From: Mycobacterium sp.
GTDB lineage: Bacteria > Actinomycetota > Actinomycetes > Mycobacteriales > Mycobacteriaceae
Length of the DNA: 9,109 nt
Direction of reading: 5' to 3'
Assembly: GCA_018882545.1 (NCBI GenBank)
Contig: VERS01000048.1
Location: forward strand, 1 to 9,109
A program made the position numbers and the translations under genes. This document shows positions 1-6,933 of this stretch, piece after piece. Positions within the stretch are counted from its first letter, which is position 1; each line of letters begins with the position of its first letter. Under the pieces are notes generated by a model. That model was given only the letters and a program-made list of their open reading frames with translations, did not search any database and was not told where the DNA came from.

Positions 1-2
1 CC

Positions 3-536
3 TTCGTGCTGCGGCAGGGCATCCGCAACGAGCACGTCCTGCCCGTCGTTCTGCTCTGCGCCGCTTCCGATCTCACCCTCATTCTGGCCGGTATCGCGGG
101 GTTGGGTGCGTTGGTCACCGCATATCCCGCCCTCACGACCGTGGCCCGGTACGGGGGTGCGGCCTTCCTGATCGGCTACGGGCTGCTGGCCGCCCGACGG
201 GCGCTGCGCCCGAACAGACTCACCCCGGCCGACTCTGCGCCGACCCGCCTCGGTCCGGTGCTGCTGACCTGCCTGGCCTTGACGTTCCTCAACCCACACG
301 TCTACCTCGACACCGTGGTGTTACTCGGATCACTGGCCAACCAACAGCGCGACGGGCGGTGGCTGTTCGGCGCCGGGGCGGCGACCGCGAGCGCCGTGTG
401 GTTCTTCGGGTTGGGGTTCGGCGCTCGCCGACTGGCCGGGTTATTCGGCGACCCGGCCACCTGGCGGATTCTGGACTGGCTGATCGCGGCCACCATGCTG
501 GCGTTGGGCCTCTCCCTCGCCCTGACCTCCCCGTGA
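3..536 (+). CDS. LysE/ArgO-family amino-acid exporter, 5' end missing
   Basis: Inner-membrane exporter of the LysE/RhtB superfamily; characterised members export basic amino acids (lysine, arginine). The visible 177 codons open in the middle of the family's N-terminal signature (FVLRQGIR, which normally follows GPQNA in LysE/ArgO), so the true start lies upstream of the window and the GTG at 6 is internal. The remainder has the expected hydrophobic helices, the conserved [15 protein letters not shown] segment near the middle (about visible residues 97-111) and a hydrophobic C-terminal helix ending just before TGA 534-536. It resembles the mycobacterial paralogues Rv0488 and Rv1986 as I remember them. 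The next gene begins 26 nt downstream, so co-transcription is possible. Substrate cannot be read from sequence. LysE family assignment is firm; lysine or arginine specificity is inference. Confidence 0.9.
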   Translation, partial: FVLRQGIRNEHVLPVVLLCAASDLTLILAGIAGLGALVTAYPALTTVARYGGAAFLIGYGLLAARRALRPNRLTPADSAPTRLGPVLLTCLALTFLNPHVYLDTVVLLGSLANQQRDGRWLFGAGAATASAVWFFGLGFGARRLAGLFGDPATWRILDWLIAATMLALGLSLALTSP

Positions 537-562
537 GGTGACCGCATGCTTGGATTGGATCT

Positions 563-1258
563 GTGACCGGCGACGTCGAGACCGCGGCGCCCGCCGCCGC
601 GCCGGGCTTCGCACGGGTAGGCAGCGCCTACTACCCCATCTTGGTCTCGGTGTTCACCGCGCTGGTGATCATCTCCAATGTCACCGCGACCAAGGGGGTC
701 GCTTTCGGTCCGATCATCACCGACGGTGGGTTCCTGGTGTTCCCGCTGACGTACGTCATCGGCGACGTGCTCGCCGAGGTGTATGGATTCCGGGCTGCCC
801 GCCGCGCCATCGGGCTGGGTTTCGTGATGAACGGCCTTGCAGCTCTTGTCTTCTGGATCACTGTTTACCTTCCGGCTGCGGACTTCTACCCCAACCAGGA
901 GCACCTGGCCAACGTGGTGGGGGCCTACACCCAGGTGATCGTCGCCGGCCTTGCCGGATTCGTCGTCGGTCAGACCATCAACGCCTGGGCCGTCGTCAAG
1001 ATCAAGCAGCGCACCCGCGAGCGGCACCTGTGGGCCCGGTTGATCGGCTCCACCTTCGCCGGGCAACTGGGCGACACCCTGGTGTTCTGCAGCATCGCCG
1101 CCGGAGCCATCGGCATCAGCAGCGCCAGTGACTTCCTGACCTATACCGCCCTCGGGTGGTTCTACAAGACCGCCGTCGAAGTGCTGATGCTGCCGATCAC
1201 CTACCGGGTGATCGGCTACGTCAAGCGCCATGAGCCCAGCTACACCGCCGCGCTCTGA
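563..1258 (+). CDS. yhhQ: YhhQ/VUT-family membrane transporter (putative queuosine precursor transporter)
   Basis: A 231-residue polytopic membrane protein of the YhhQ/DUF165 (VUT) family. E. coli YhhQ imports the queuosine precursors preQ0 and preQ1. Family landmarks are visible: a first helix with [10 protein letters not shown] (about 35-44), [16 protein letters not shown] (60-75), a GQTIN segment near 136-140 and the membrane motif [10 protein letters not shown] (166-175). The first 20 or so residues are Ala/Pro-rich and poorly conserved in type. The start is GTG 563; no strong Shine-Dalgarno is seen, only a purine-containing GGATTGGAT just upstream, so the start is moderately certain. The stop TGA (1256-1258) overlaps the ATG of pxpB by one base (TGATG), which implies translational coupling with the oxoprolinase genes. 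Family membership is clear; whether it moves queuine precursors in this organism or another small molecule linked to oxoproline is open. Confidence 0.88.
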   Translation: MTGDVETAAPAAAPGFARVGSAYYPILVSVFTALVIISNVTATKGVAFGPIITDGGFLVFPLTYVIGDVLAEVYGFRAARRAIGLGFVMNGLAALVFWITVYLPAADFYPNQEHLANVVGAYTQVIVAGLAGFVVGQTINAWAVVKIKQRTRERHLWARLIGSTFAGQLGDTLVFCSIAAGAIGISSASDFLTYTALGWFYKTAVEVLMLPITYRVIGYVKRHEPSYTAAL

Positions 1259-1872
1259 TGGTCCGCGACTACGGTGACCGGGCACTGCTCATTGAATGCG
1301 GTTCCACCGCAGAGGTTCTCGCACGCGCCGAAGCACTCAGGCGGTCTGCACCGGAAGGGGTGGTCGACGTCGTTCCCGGAGCCCGCACCCTGCTGGTGAG
1401 TCTTTCCGGGACCGGCCACCGGGCCGCGGTCCGAGCCCAGCTGGCCAGCTTCGCCGGCGAACCGCCCGCTCGCGGAACCACCGATGCGGAGGTCGTGATC
1501 GACGTGGTCTACGACGGCGCCGACCTCGTCGAGGTCGCCGAACGGGTGGGTATGACCCCCGCCGGGGTTGTCGATGCCCACACCGCCACTGCGTGGCGGG
1601 TCGGCTTCGGTGGCTTCGCTCCGGGTTTTTCCTACCTGGTCGACGGGGACCCCCGGCTCAACGTGCCGCGGCGATCGGAGCCGCGAATCCGGGTGCCGGC
1701 CGGTTCGGTCGCGCTGGCAGGGGAGTTCAGCGGGGTCTACCCCCGGGAGTCCCCTGGCGGGTGGCAGCTCATCGGATGCACCGATGCGGTGTTGTGGGAT
1801 ATCGACCGGCCCCAACCGGCGCTGCTGACCCCGGGTATGCGGGTGCGGTTCCGCGCGATGCCGCCGCGGTGA
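1258..1872 (+). CDS. pxpB: 5-oxoprolinase (ATP-hydrolysing) subunit B, PxpB/KipI family
   Basis: A 204-residue protein of the carboxyltransferase subdomain C/D family (formerly allophanate hydrolase subunit 1 / KipI). In the prokaryotic PxpABC 5-oxoprolinase it works with PxpC and PxpA to open 5-oxo-L-proline to glutamate using ATP in the cytoplasm. Seen here: the N-terminal YGDRALLIE (5-13), the hallmark [13 protein letters not shown] (115-127), [14 protein letters not shown] (142-155) and [13 protein letters not shown] (161-173). Length is normal for the family (M. tuberculosis Rv0264c is similar). The ATG overlaps the yhhQ stop as TGATG and there is no separate ribosome-binding site, so translation is probably by re-initiation. 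The stop TGA is shared with the GTG start of pxpC (GTGA). The older allophanate hydrolase or KipI (kinase inhibitor) labels are possible misannotations. Confidence 0.95.
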   Translation: MVRDYGDRALLIECGSTAEVLARAEALRRSAPEGVVDVVPGARTLLVSLSGTGHRAAVRAQLASFAGEPPARGTTDAEVVIDVVYDGADLVEVAERVGMTPAGVVDAHTATAWRVGFGGFAPGFSYLVDGDPRLNVPRRSEPRIRVPAGSVALAGEFSGVYPRESPGGWQLIGCTDAVLWDIDRPQPALLTPGMRVRFRAMPPR

Positions 1873-2762
1873 TCGCCCTGGAGGTGGTGCGCACCGGGCC
1901 GCTGGCGCTGGTCCAGGACCTGGGCCGTCCCGGGTTGGCCCGGATCGGGGTGGGCCCGTCCGGGGCGGCCGACCGGGGTGCACACAACCTGGCCAATCGG
2001 CTGGTGGGCAACCCCTTGGACAGCGCAACTCTGGAGGTGACCTTCGGCGGCCTCGCGGCGCGCGTCCTCGGCGGCGCCGTCGACGTTGCGGTCACCGGCG
2101 CCGACCCTGGTCCAGCAGTGGACGGAACACCGTTCGGCATCAACAGCATCCAGCACCTCGAGGAAGGCCAGCTGCTCACCTTGGGCACTCCGGCGGCCGG
2201 GCTGCGCAGCTACCTCGGAATGCGCGGCGGTGTCGATGTCGCACCGGTACTGGGCTCACGCAGCTACGACACACTCTCCGGCATCGGTCCGCCGCCGCTG
2301 CGGCCCGGCGATGTGATTCCCGTGGGCCGCCCCGCGTCCGCCTTCCCTGCCGTCGCGCAAGCGCCGGTCGGCACGGTGGCCGCGGGCAGGGTGCGGCTGG
2401 CGGTTGTTCCCGGACCGCGGGAGGACTGGTTGGCCGACCCAGAGGCACTGATCCGGTCGGAGTGGGTGGTCGCGGCGCGCAGCGACCGGATTGGTGTGCT
2501 GTTGAGCGGCCCGCCGCTGCAGCACCGGTGGCCGGACCGCCAACTGCCCAGCGAGGGGGTGCTGCGCGGCGCGATCCAGGTTCCGCCCAACGGCCAACCG
2601 GTGATTCTGGGGCCCGACCATCCGGTCACCGGCGGCTACCCGGTCATCGGTGTGGTCGTCGACGCCGATACCGACAAGGTCTTCCAGCTGCGGCCCGGCC
2701 AGCCGGTGCGGCTGGGCTGGACCCGACCCCGTAATGCCGTGACGGCCGCGGCGGGCTGGTAG
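1869..2762 (+). CDS. pxpC: 5-oxoprolinase (ATP-hydrolysing) subunit C, PxpC/KipA family
   Basis: A 297-residue carboxyltransferase subdomain A/B protein, partner of PxpB in the PxpABC 5-oxoprolinase. The open frame extends far upstream (to about 1296) through the pxpB gene, but family homology begins only at GTG 1869, reading [21 protein letters not shown]. That start overlaps the pxpB stop as GTGA, a typical coupled junction. Conserved features: VQDLGRPG (15-22), [17 protein letters not shown] near 33-49, [19 protein letters not shown] in the middle, and the C-terminal [17 protein letters not shown] followed by [14 protein letters not shown]. The equivalent M. tuberculosis gene is Rv0263c, also located between the B subunit and aac. 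No pxpA (LamB/YcsF family) gene is in the window, so the complete enzyme needs one elsewhere. Confidence 0.95.
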   Translation: MIALEVVRTGPLALVQDLGRPGLARIGVGPSGAADRGAHNLANRLVGNPLDSATLEVTFGGLAARVLGGAVDVAVTGADPGPAVDGTPFGINSIQHLEEGQLLTLGTPAAGLRSYLGMRGGVDVAPVLGSRSYDTLSGIGPPPLRPGDVIPVGRPASAFPAVAQAPVGTVAAGRVRLAVVPGPREDWLADPEALIRSEWVVAARSDRIGVLLSGPPLQHRWPDRQLPSEGVLRGAIQVPPNGQPVILGPDHPVTGGYPVIGVVVDADTDKVFQLRPGQPVRLGWTRPRNAVTAAAGW

Positions 2763-2768
2763 AGCTGA

Positions 2769-3317
<549 letters not shown>

Positions 3318-3348
3318 CCGAACCGTTCACCGAAGGCGAACACCGGGC

Positions 3349-3376
3349 GGAAACATTAGCGCCCCCCACTCAAGTT
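3349..3376 (+). promoter_or_regulatory. possible extracytoplasmic-sigma (SigH/SigE-like) promoter of hsp20
   Basis: GGAAAC at 3349-3354 followed after 19 nt by GTT at 3374-3376 resembles the mycobacterial SigH/SigE pattern (GGAA, about 16-20 nt, GTT). M. tuberculosis acr2 is known to be induced by heat and oxidative stress and to be under SigE/SigH influence. The elements are short and the -35 is imperfect, so this is tentative. Confidence 0.35.
3354..3374 (+). promoter_or_regulatory. HAIR-like HspR operator upstream of hsp20
   Basis: The HspR-associated inverted repeat (HAIR) is CTTGAGT, 7 nt, ACTCAAG. The right half ACTCAAG is perfect at 3368-3374. At exactly the 7-nt spacing, 3354-3360 reads CATTAGC, which matches the left half at 4 of 7 positions. 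Acr2 in M. tuberculosis belongs to the HspR regulon, so the position 52 bp ahead of the hsp20 start is sensible. HspR would repress in the absence of heat stress. It overlaps the candidate sigma-factor promoter, as expected for a repressor site. Confidence 0.6.
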
Positions 3377-3390
3377 TCATGTTGTGGACG

Positions 3391-3407
3391 GCCGGCGTGG
3401 GGCCGGC
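3391..3407 (+). other. GC-rich hairpin in the hsp20 5' leader
   Basis: GCCGGC at 3391-3396 and again at 3402-3407 can pair as a 6-bp all-GC stem around a 5-nt loop (GTGGG); a flanking G-U pair may extend it. It ends 7 nt before the Shine-Dalgarno of hsp20. It does not sequester the Shine-Dalgarno, so it may simply stabilise the mRNA leader or be fortuitous. An RNA-thermometer role is speculative. Confidence 0.35.
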
Positions 3408-3425
3408 TCGAAACGAGGAGACAGC

Positions 3426-3860
3426 ATGAGCAATGTGACCCTGTGGTCGCGGCCCGCCTGGACCGTCGACCAGTTGGTGCGGGATTTCTTCGGCCCGTCG
3501 GCGCAGGCCAACGAGGCCTTCGGCAGCGGCTTCAATCCGGCCGCCGAAGTGCTCAAGGACGGTGAGGACGCGCTGGTCCGACTGGAGATTCCGGGCGTGG
3601 ATGCCGACCACGATGTCAAGGTCGAACTCGACGGCGGTCGACTGGTGATCAGCGGCGAGCGACGCGATGAACACGCCGAGAAACGGGACGGGCGCAGCCT
3701 GCGGGAGGTGCGCTACGGCGCGTTTCAGCGCTCATTCGCCGTTCCAGCCCATGTCAACGCCACGGCGATCGAGGCCTCCTACGACGCGGGCGTGCTGACC
3801 GTCCGGGTGAAAGGCGCCTACGCCGGATCGACGGCGCAGCGGATCGCGATCTCGAAGTAA
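3426..3860 (+). CDS. hsp20: Hsp20/alpha-crystallin small heat-shock protein, Acr2-like
   Basis: An ATP-independent holdase chaperone that forms large oligomers and keeps unfolding proteins soluble in the cytoplasm. The 144-residue product has a short N-terminal arm containing LWSRPAW (6-12) and VRDFFGP (18-24). An alpha-crystallin domain follows from about 37 to 130, beginning FNPAAEVLKDGEDALVRLEIPG and including the family motif A-x4-GVL (A117-L124). A C-terminal I-x-I anchor (I140-A-I142) is used for oligomer assembly. It closely resembles M. tuberculosis Acr2/Hsp (Rv0251c, about 159 aa) but is shorter in the N-terminal arm and in the loop before RLVI. The ATG at 3426 has an excellent GAGGAG site (3415-3420, 5-nt spacer), which decides against an in-frame start 14 codons earlier. 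It has its own regulatory leader, so it is not simply part of the aac operon, and it ends at a strong stem-loop. Confidence 0.95.
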   Translation: MSNVTLWSRPAWTVDQLVRDFFGPSAQANEAFGSGFNPAAEVLKDGEDALVRLEIPGVDADHDVKVELDGGRLVISGERRDEHAEKRDGRSLREVRYGAFQRSFAVPAHVNATAIEASYDAGVLTVRVKGAYAGSTAQRIAISK

Positions 3861-3871
3861 CTGCGGCAGAC

Positions 3872-3898
3872 CCGGTGCGGACACCTCGTCCGCACCGG
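3872..3898. terminator. stem-loop terminator between convergent genes
   Basis: A perfect 11-bp inverted repeat: CCGGTGCGGAC at 3872-3882 and GTCCGCACCGG at 3888-3898, with a 5-nt loop (ACCTC). It sits 11 nt after the hsp20 stop and 24 nt beyond the end of the convergent ABC transporter gene, so it could serve both directions. No T-tract follows on either strand, which is common for mycobacterial intrinsic-type terminators. Confidence 0.8.
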
Positions 3899-3922
3899 TT
3901 CGCCGTCTCTCCTGCTGACGCC

Positions 3923-5764
3923 TCAGGTAGGCAGCAGGCCCATCAATTCAGCTTGTCGTCGCAACGCGTCGACCTCGGCACAGACTTCATCGAATGTGCC
4001 CATCGCAGTTGCTTTTCCGTCGTCCAGGTACACGACCAACTCAGCGTGCTGAACCGTCGAGAGCCGGTGGGCGATGATCACCATCGTCACATCGGTGAGC
4101 TCGGCGAAAATCTCGGTGATCGCCCACTCGGTTTCGGCGTCGAGCGCGCTGGTGGCCTCATCGAGAACAATCAGCCGGGGGCGGGTGAAGAGCGCCCGGG
4201 CGATTCCGATGCGCTGCCGCTGTCCGCCGCTGAGTCGCAGTCCACGTTCACCAACCGGCGCATCCAGCCCCTCAGGTATCGCCCGGACGAAATCGGCCAG
4301 GTGAGCGAGGCTGAGTGCCTCCCACACCGACTCGTCGTCAATGAGGTCCGCGGGCAGTCCGAGGGCCACGTTGGCGCGCACCGAAGCATCGACCACCATC
4401 ACCTCCTGCGGCACGTAGGCGATTGCGCCGGGCCACCGAGTGACAGCCTCCGCCACCGGAACGCCGCCGACGGTCACCGCGCCAGTGTCGGGTTGCAGCA
4501 CACCGAGTATCACGTCGGCCAGCGTCGATTTACCGGCCCCGCTGCGGCCGACCAGTGCGACGGACCGGCCCGCCGGGATCGACACCGTGACGTCCCGCAC
4601 TGCGCGCCTGACGGCGCCCGGGTAGGTGAAGTTGACCGCGCTCAGTTCGACCCGGGGGACGAAGTCGGCGTGGCCCGGCAGTGCGGCGCGCGGCGTGGAG
4701 TCGCCAGCGGGGGTGGCGCCGCGGGAAAGCGGGGAGCCAAGATCATGGGCGAGTCGGTAGGTGCTGGACGCCGGACCCGCCGCCGCTCGGATGGCGAGGG
4801 CGGCACCCTGAACCCTCAGCAGGGACGGCATCACCCGCGTGGCCGCAGCGAGGAACAATGCGCACGTTCCGGCGGCGACAGTCACCGGCTGGGTGCTGAA
4901 CAGCACTGCGGCCAGCGCGAATGCGCCCAGGACCAATGCCGCCTCGGAGACGTACTTGGGCAGGATCGCGATCAACTGGCCCCGAGCAACGGCCAGGGCG
5001 GCCCTGCTGCGGAGCGCGTTGAGACGCTGCGCGTAAAAGGACCGGCGATCCGCGACAACGATCTCGCGGTAACCGCCAAGAGCTTCCTGAACGGTCCGAA
5101 GGCTTGTGGTGTCCAGGTCGGCCCGTTCGGCGCCGAAGCGGGCCGCCTGCGCCCCCAGCGCCCGCTGCAGAACCCAGGTGAGGGTCCCGAAGAAGGCGAT
5201 CGCCCCCAACGCGACCGGTGCATTGATGATCAGCAGGGCAACGGACAGCACCGCCAGCAGAGCCAGATCCGACGCGGCAACCGCCGCCTGCCCGAGGACC
5301 ACGACAGTTGCTGCGTTCACGCCCCGGATCAATGCCGCTGAAGTCTCCTGGGTTGACCTCAACTGGACGAAGGTCAGCGGCCGCGCCAGCAACTCCCTGG
5401 TCAGCTTCCCGGCTACCTGGGCGTCTCGTCGGGCCAGGAAACCGAGCACACGGGACATCAGCAGCGGGGCTACGGCGCTCTTCACCAGTAGCGCTAGCGC
5501 AGCAGCACTTGCCAGGACCGCCACCAGCGACCCGTCGGAGAGATCTCCCCCGCCGACGGCCGACACCAGGGCGCTGATCCGCGGCGGGGCGGGTTGCCCG
5601 CTGACCGCCGCCACCGAGAGCCCACCGGCCAATCCGATGAAGGCGACGCCGGCGAAATCCAGGAGCGACGTTGCCATCTGAATCAGGATGGCCGCCCCGA
5701 ACAGTCGCCGGTCCCGGCGGTCGAGCAGACGAAGCGACGCCGCTATCGCCTCTCGTACTGTCAT
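3923..5764 (-). CDS. half-size ABC exporter (fused permease and ATPase), probable lipid-linked glycan or glycolipid transporter
   Basis: A 613-residue type IV ABC exporter half-transporter, expected to dimerise in the membrane and use ATP to flip or export a substrate. The N-terminal two-thirds holds hydrophobic helices, roughly 22-50, 80-104, 148-180, 183-202 and 270-310. The C-terminal nucleotide-binding domain has Walker A GRSGAGKS (406-413), Q-loop VPQE (451-454), signature LSGGQ (511-515), Walker B LIVLDE (531-536), the D-loop SALD, and H-loop histidine at 566 in IIAHRLST. All catalytic residues are intact. The frame stays open upstream to 5926, but that extension would overlap the epimerase gene and is Arg/Pro/Gly-rich. 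The ATG at 5764 gives a normal family length and is preceded by GGTGGGAG about 10 nt away. It lies 43 nt behind the epimerase gene on the same strand, probably as one operon. The glycan context suggests a PglK/MsbA-like flippase; the substrate is inference. Confidence 0.92.
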   Translation of the reverse strand: MTVREAIAASLRLLDRRDRRLFGAAILIQMATSLLDFAGVAFIGLAGGLSVAAVSGQPAPPRISALVSAVGGGDLSDGSLVAVLASAAALALLVKSAVAPLLMSRVLGFLARRDAQVAGKLTRELLARPLTFVQLRSTQETSAALIRGVNAATVVVLGQAAVAASDLALLAVLSVALLIINAPVALGAIAFFGTLTWVLQRALGAQAARFGAERADLDTTSLRTVQEALGGYREIVVADRRSFYAQRLNALRSRAALAVARGQLIAILPKYVSEAALVLGAFALAAVLFSTQPVTVAAGTCALFLAAATRVMPSLLRVQGAALAIRAAAGPASSTYRLAHDLGSPLSRGATPAGDSTPRAALPGHADFVPRVELSAVNFTYPGAVRRAVRDVTVSIPAGRSVALVGRSGAGKSTLADVILGVLQPDTGAVTVGGVPVAEAVTRWPGAIAYVPQEVMVVDASVRANVALGLPADLIDDESVWEALSLAHLADFVRAIPEGLDAPVGERGLRLSGGQRQRIGIARALFTRPRLIVLDEATSALDAETEWAITEIFAELTDVTMVIIAHRLSTVQHAELVVYLDDGKATAMGTFDEVCAEVDALRRQAELMGLLPT

Positions 5765-5807
5765 CCTGACAAGTCTCCCACCTCGACGGTTCAGGAGGCG
5801 ACTAGGT

Positions 5808-6734
5808 CTACCAGCCGGTCCGGGCCCACTCCACCGTCCGGCGCAGCCCCTCGCTGAAGGGAACCCCGGGTTGGTAGCCGAGAAGGCGCTCAGCCCTGCT
5901 GATATCCGCCTGCGAGTGCCGAACATCCCCCACCCGCGCGGGCCCGTAGACAGGCGGTGGCAACGGACCGATTATCTCCTCCAGCGCCGCCCAGGCCCGG
6001 TTGAGAGAAATCCGTTGCCCGGTAGCGACATTGATCACCGCGCCTACCGCCAGCGGCGCATCCATCGCACGCAGGACGCCGTCGACGACGTCATCGACAA
6101 AGGTGAAATCCCTGGTTTGCTCACCGTCCCCGAAGATCGTCGGATTGACGCCAGCTAAAGCAGCGTTGATGAACAGCGACAGGACTCCGGAGTAAGGCGA
6201 GGAGGGATCCTGGCGGGGCCCGAACACATTGAAGTAGCGCAACGCGACCGTCTCGAGCCCGTACAGCCCCTGGAAAAGCCGGCAGTACCCCTCGCCGACC
6301 TGCTTTTGCAGAGCATAGGGAGACAGCGGGTTGGGCGCCATGTCCTCGACGTTCGGCAGTGCGGCGGTGTCGCCGTAAGCCGCCGACGACGCGGCGTACA
6401 CGACCCGGCGTACCCCGGCGTCCCGCGAAGCCATTAGCACGTTGAAGGTCGCGTTGATGTTGGCCTCATGCGACTTTCGGGGCTCCGAGACCGACAGCGG
6501 TACCGAGGGGATCGCGGCCTGATGCAGCACGACCTCGCAACCGCGGACCACCGAGTTTGCCGTGGCCGCGTCGGCAAGATCACCCTCGATGAACTCCGCC
6601 GCGGCAGGCACATTTTCGACGTGGCCGGTCACCAGGCTGTCGACGACCCGGACCGTGTGGTGGCGCGCGATCAATGTCTCGGCCAGATGGGAGCCGATGA
6701 AGCCGGCTCCGCCCGTAATCAGGACTGTTGTCAT
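5808..6734 (-). CDS. NAD-dependent sugar-nucleotide epimerase (UDP-GlcNAc 4-epimerase-like, WbpP/Gne type)
   Basis: An extended SDR enzyme of 308 residues, predicted to use NAD+ to invert C4 of a UDP-hexose and so supply an activated sugar for the adjacent glycosyltransferases. Visible: the Rossmann motif GGAGFIG (8-14), the NAD-region HQAAIPSVP (71-79), the catalytic Ser-containing AASSAAYGD (114-122) and the Tyr-x3-Lys pair Y140/K144 in SPYALQK. RYFNVFGPRQDP (166-177), GDGEQTRDF (202-210) and GDVRHSQADIS (269-279) follow. The combination of SVP near 77-79, NVFGPRQDP and DVRHSxADIS is close to WbpP-type UDP-N-acetylglucosamine 4-epimerases, but UDP-glucose 4-epimerase or a dehydratase cannot be excluded. 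The ATG at 6734 has a strong AGGAGGG ribosome-binding site (plus-strand 6742-6748, 7-nt spacer). It is first in a - strand pair with the ABC exporter and divergent from the glycosyltransferases. Confidence 0.92.
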   Translation of the reverse strand: MTTVLITGGAGFIGSHLAETLIARHHTVRVVDSLVTGHVENVPAAAEFIEGDLADAATANSVVRGCEVVLHQAAIPSVPLSVSEPRKSHEANINATFNVLMASRDAGVRRVVYAASSAAYGDTAALPNVEDMAPNPLSPYALQKQVGEGYCRLFQGLYGLETVALRYFNVFGPRQDPSSPYSGVLSLFINAALAGVNPTIFGDGEQTRDFTFVDDVVDGVLRAMDAPLAVGAVINVATGQRISLNRAWAALEEIIGPLPPPVYGPARVGDVRHSQADISRAERLLGYQPGVPFSEGLRRTVEWARTGW

Positions 6735-6933
6735 CAGTCCGCCCTCCTACGCGTGTCCTCCATGTCTGCCGGAAACGCCACCCCGTTACCATCATCCCGC
6801 GTTCGCGGACTGCTGACGCCAGGGACTCCACAAAAGATGGCGAGACCGAGGTTCGGCGCCTTCGGCAAACTCACTTGCGAGACAGTCTTGGTAACCTCGG
6901 GTCAAGAAGACGGGACGGACGCGGGCAGGCGGT
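6735..6933. promoter_or_regulatory. divergent intergenic region between the epimerase/ABC operon and the glycosyltransferase operon
   Basis: This 199-bp stretch holds no credible gene and must contain the start signals for the two outward-facing operons. Contents seen: the epimerase ribosome-binding site at its left end; a short perfect inverted repeat CCGCG-TT-CGCGG at 6797-6808 that could be an operator; an imperfect dyad CCGAGG...CCTTCGG around 6846-6865; and TAACCT at 6892-6897 as a candidate -10 for the + strand, without a well-spaced -35. Promoter assignment here is inference from gene orientation. Confidence 0.45.

Noticed and set aside
302..1285. A 327-codon - strand open frame under the LysE and YhhQ genes
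   Set aside because: Composition (Gly/Asp/His/Arg-rich, no recognisable domain) is that of the antisense of GC-rich coding DNA; the + strand proteins are clearly recognisable families.
1296..1868. A long N-terminal extension of pxpC in the +3 frame
   Set aside because: The translation is Arg-rich out-of-frame reading of pxpB; family homology begins at the GTG at 1869, which overlaps the pxpB stop.
3325..3341. A possible terminator after aac(2'): GTTC-A-CC / GG-C-GAAC around GAA
   Set aside because: The stem is interrupted by an A-C mismatch, is short and lacks a following T-run; too weak to call.
3875..5341. A 488-codon + strand open frame antisense to the ABC exporter
   Set aside because: It lies opposite intact ABC motifs, begins inside the terminator stem-loop and has no recognisable domain; it is a GC-bias shadow.
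5765..5926. An N-terminal extension of about 54 residues on the ABC exporter, giving 667 aa
   Set aside because: It overlaps the end of the epimerase gene, is Arg/Gly/Pro-rich like an antisense-frame shadow, and the ATG at 5764 gives a normal length with an upstream purine-rich site.
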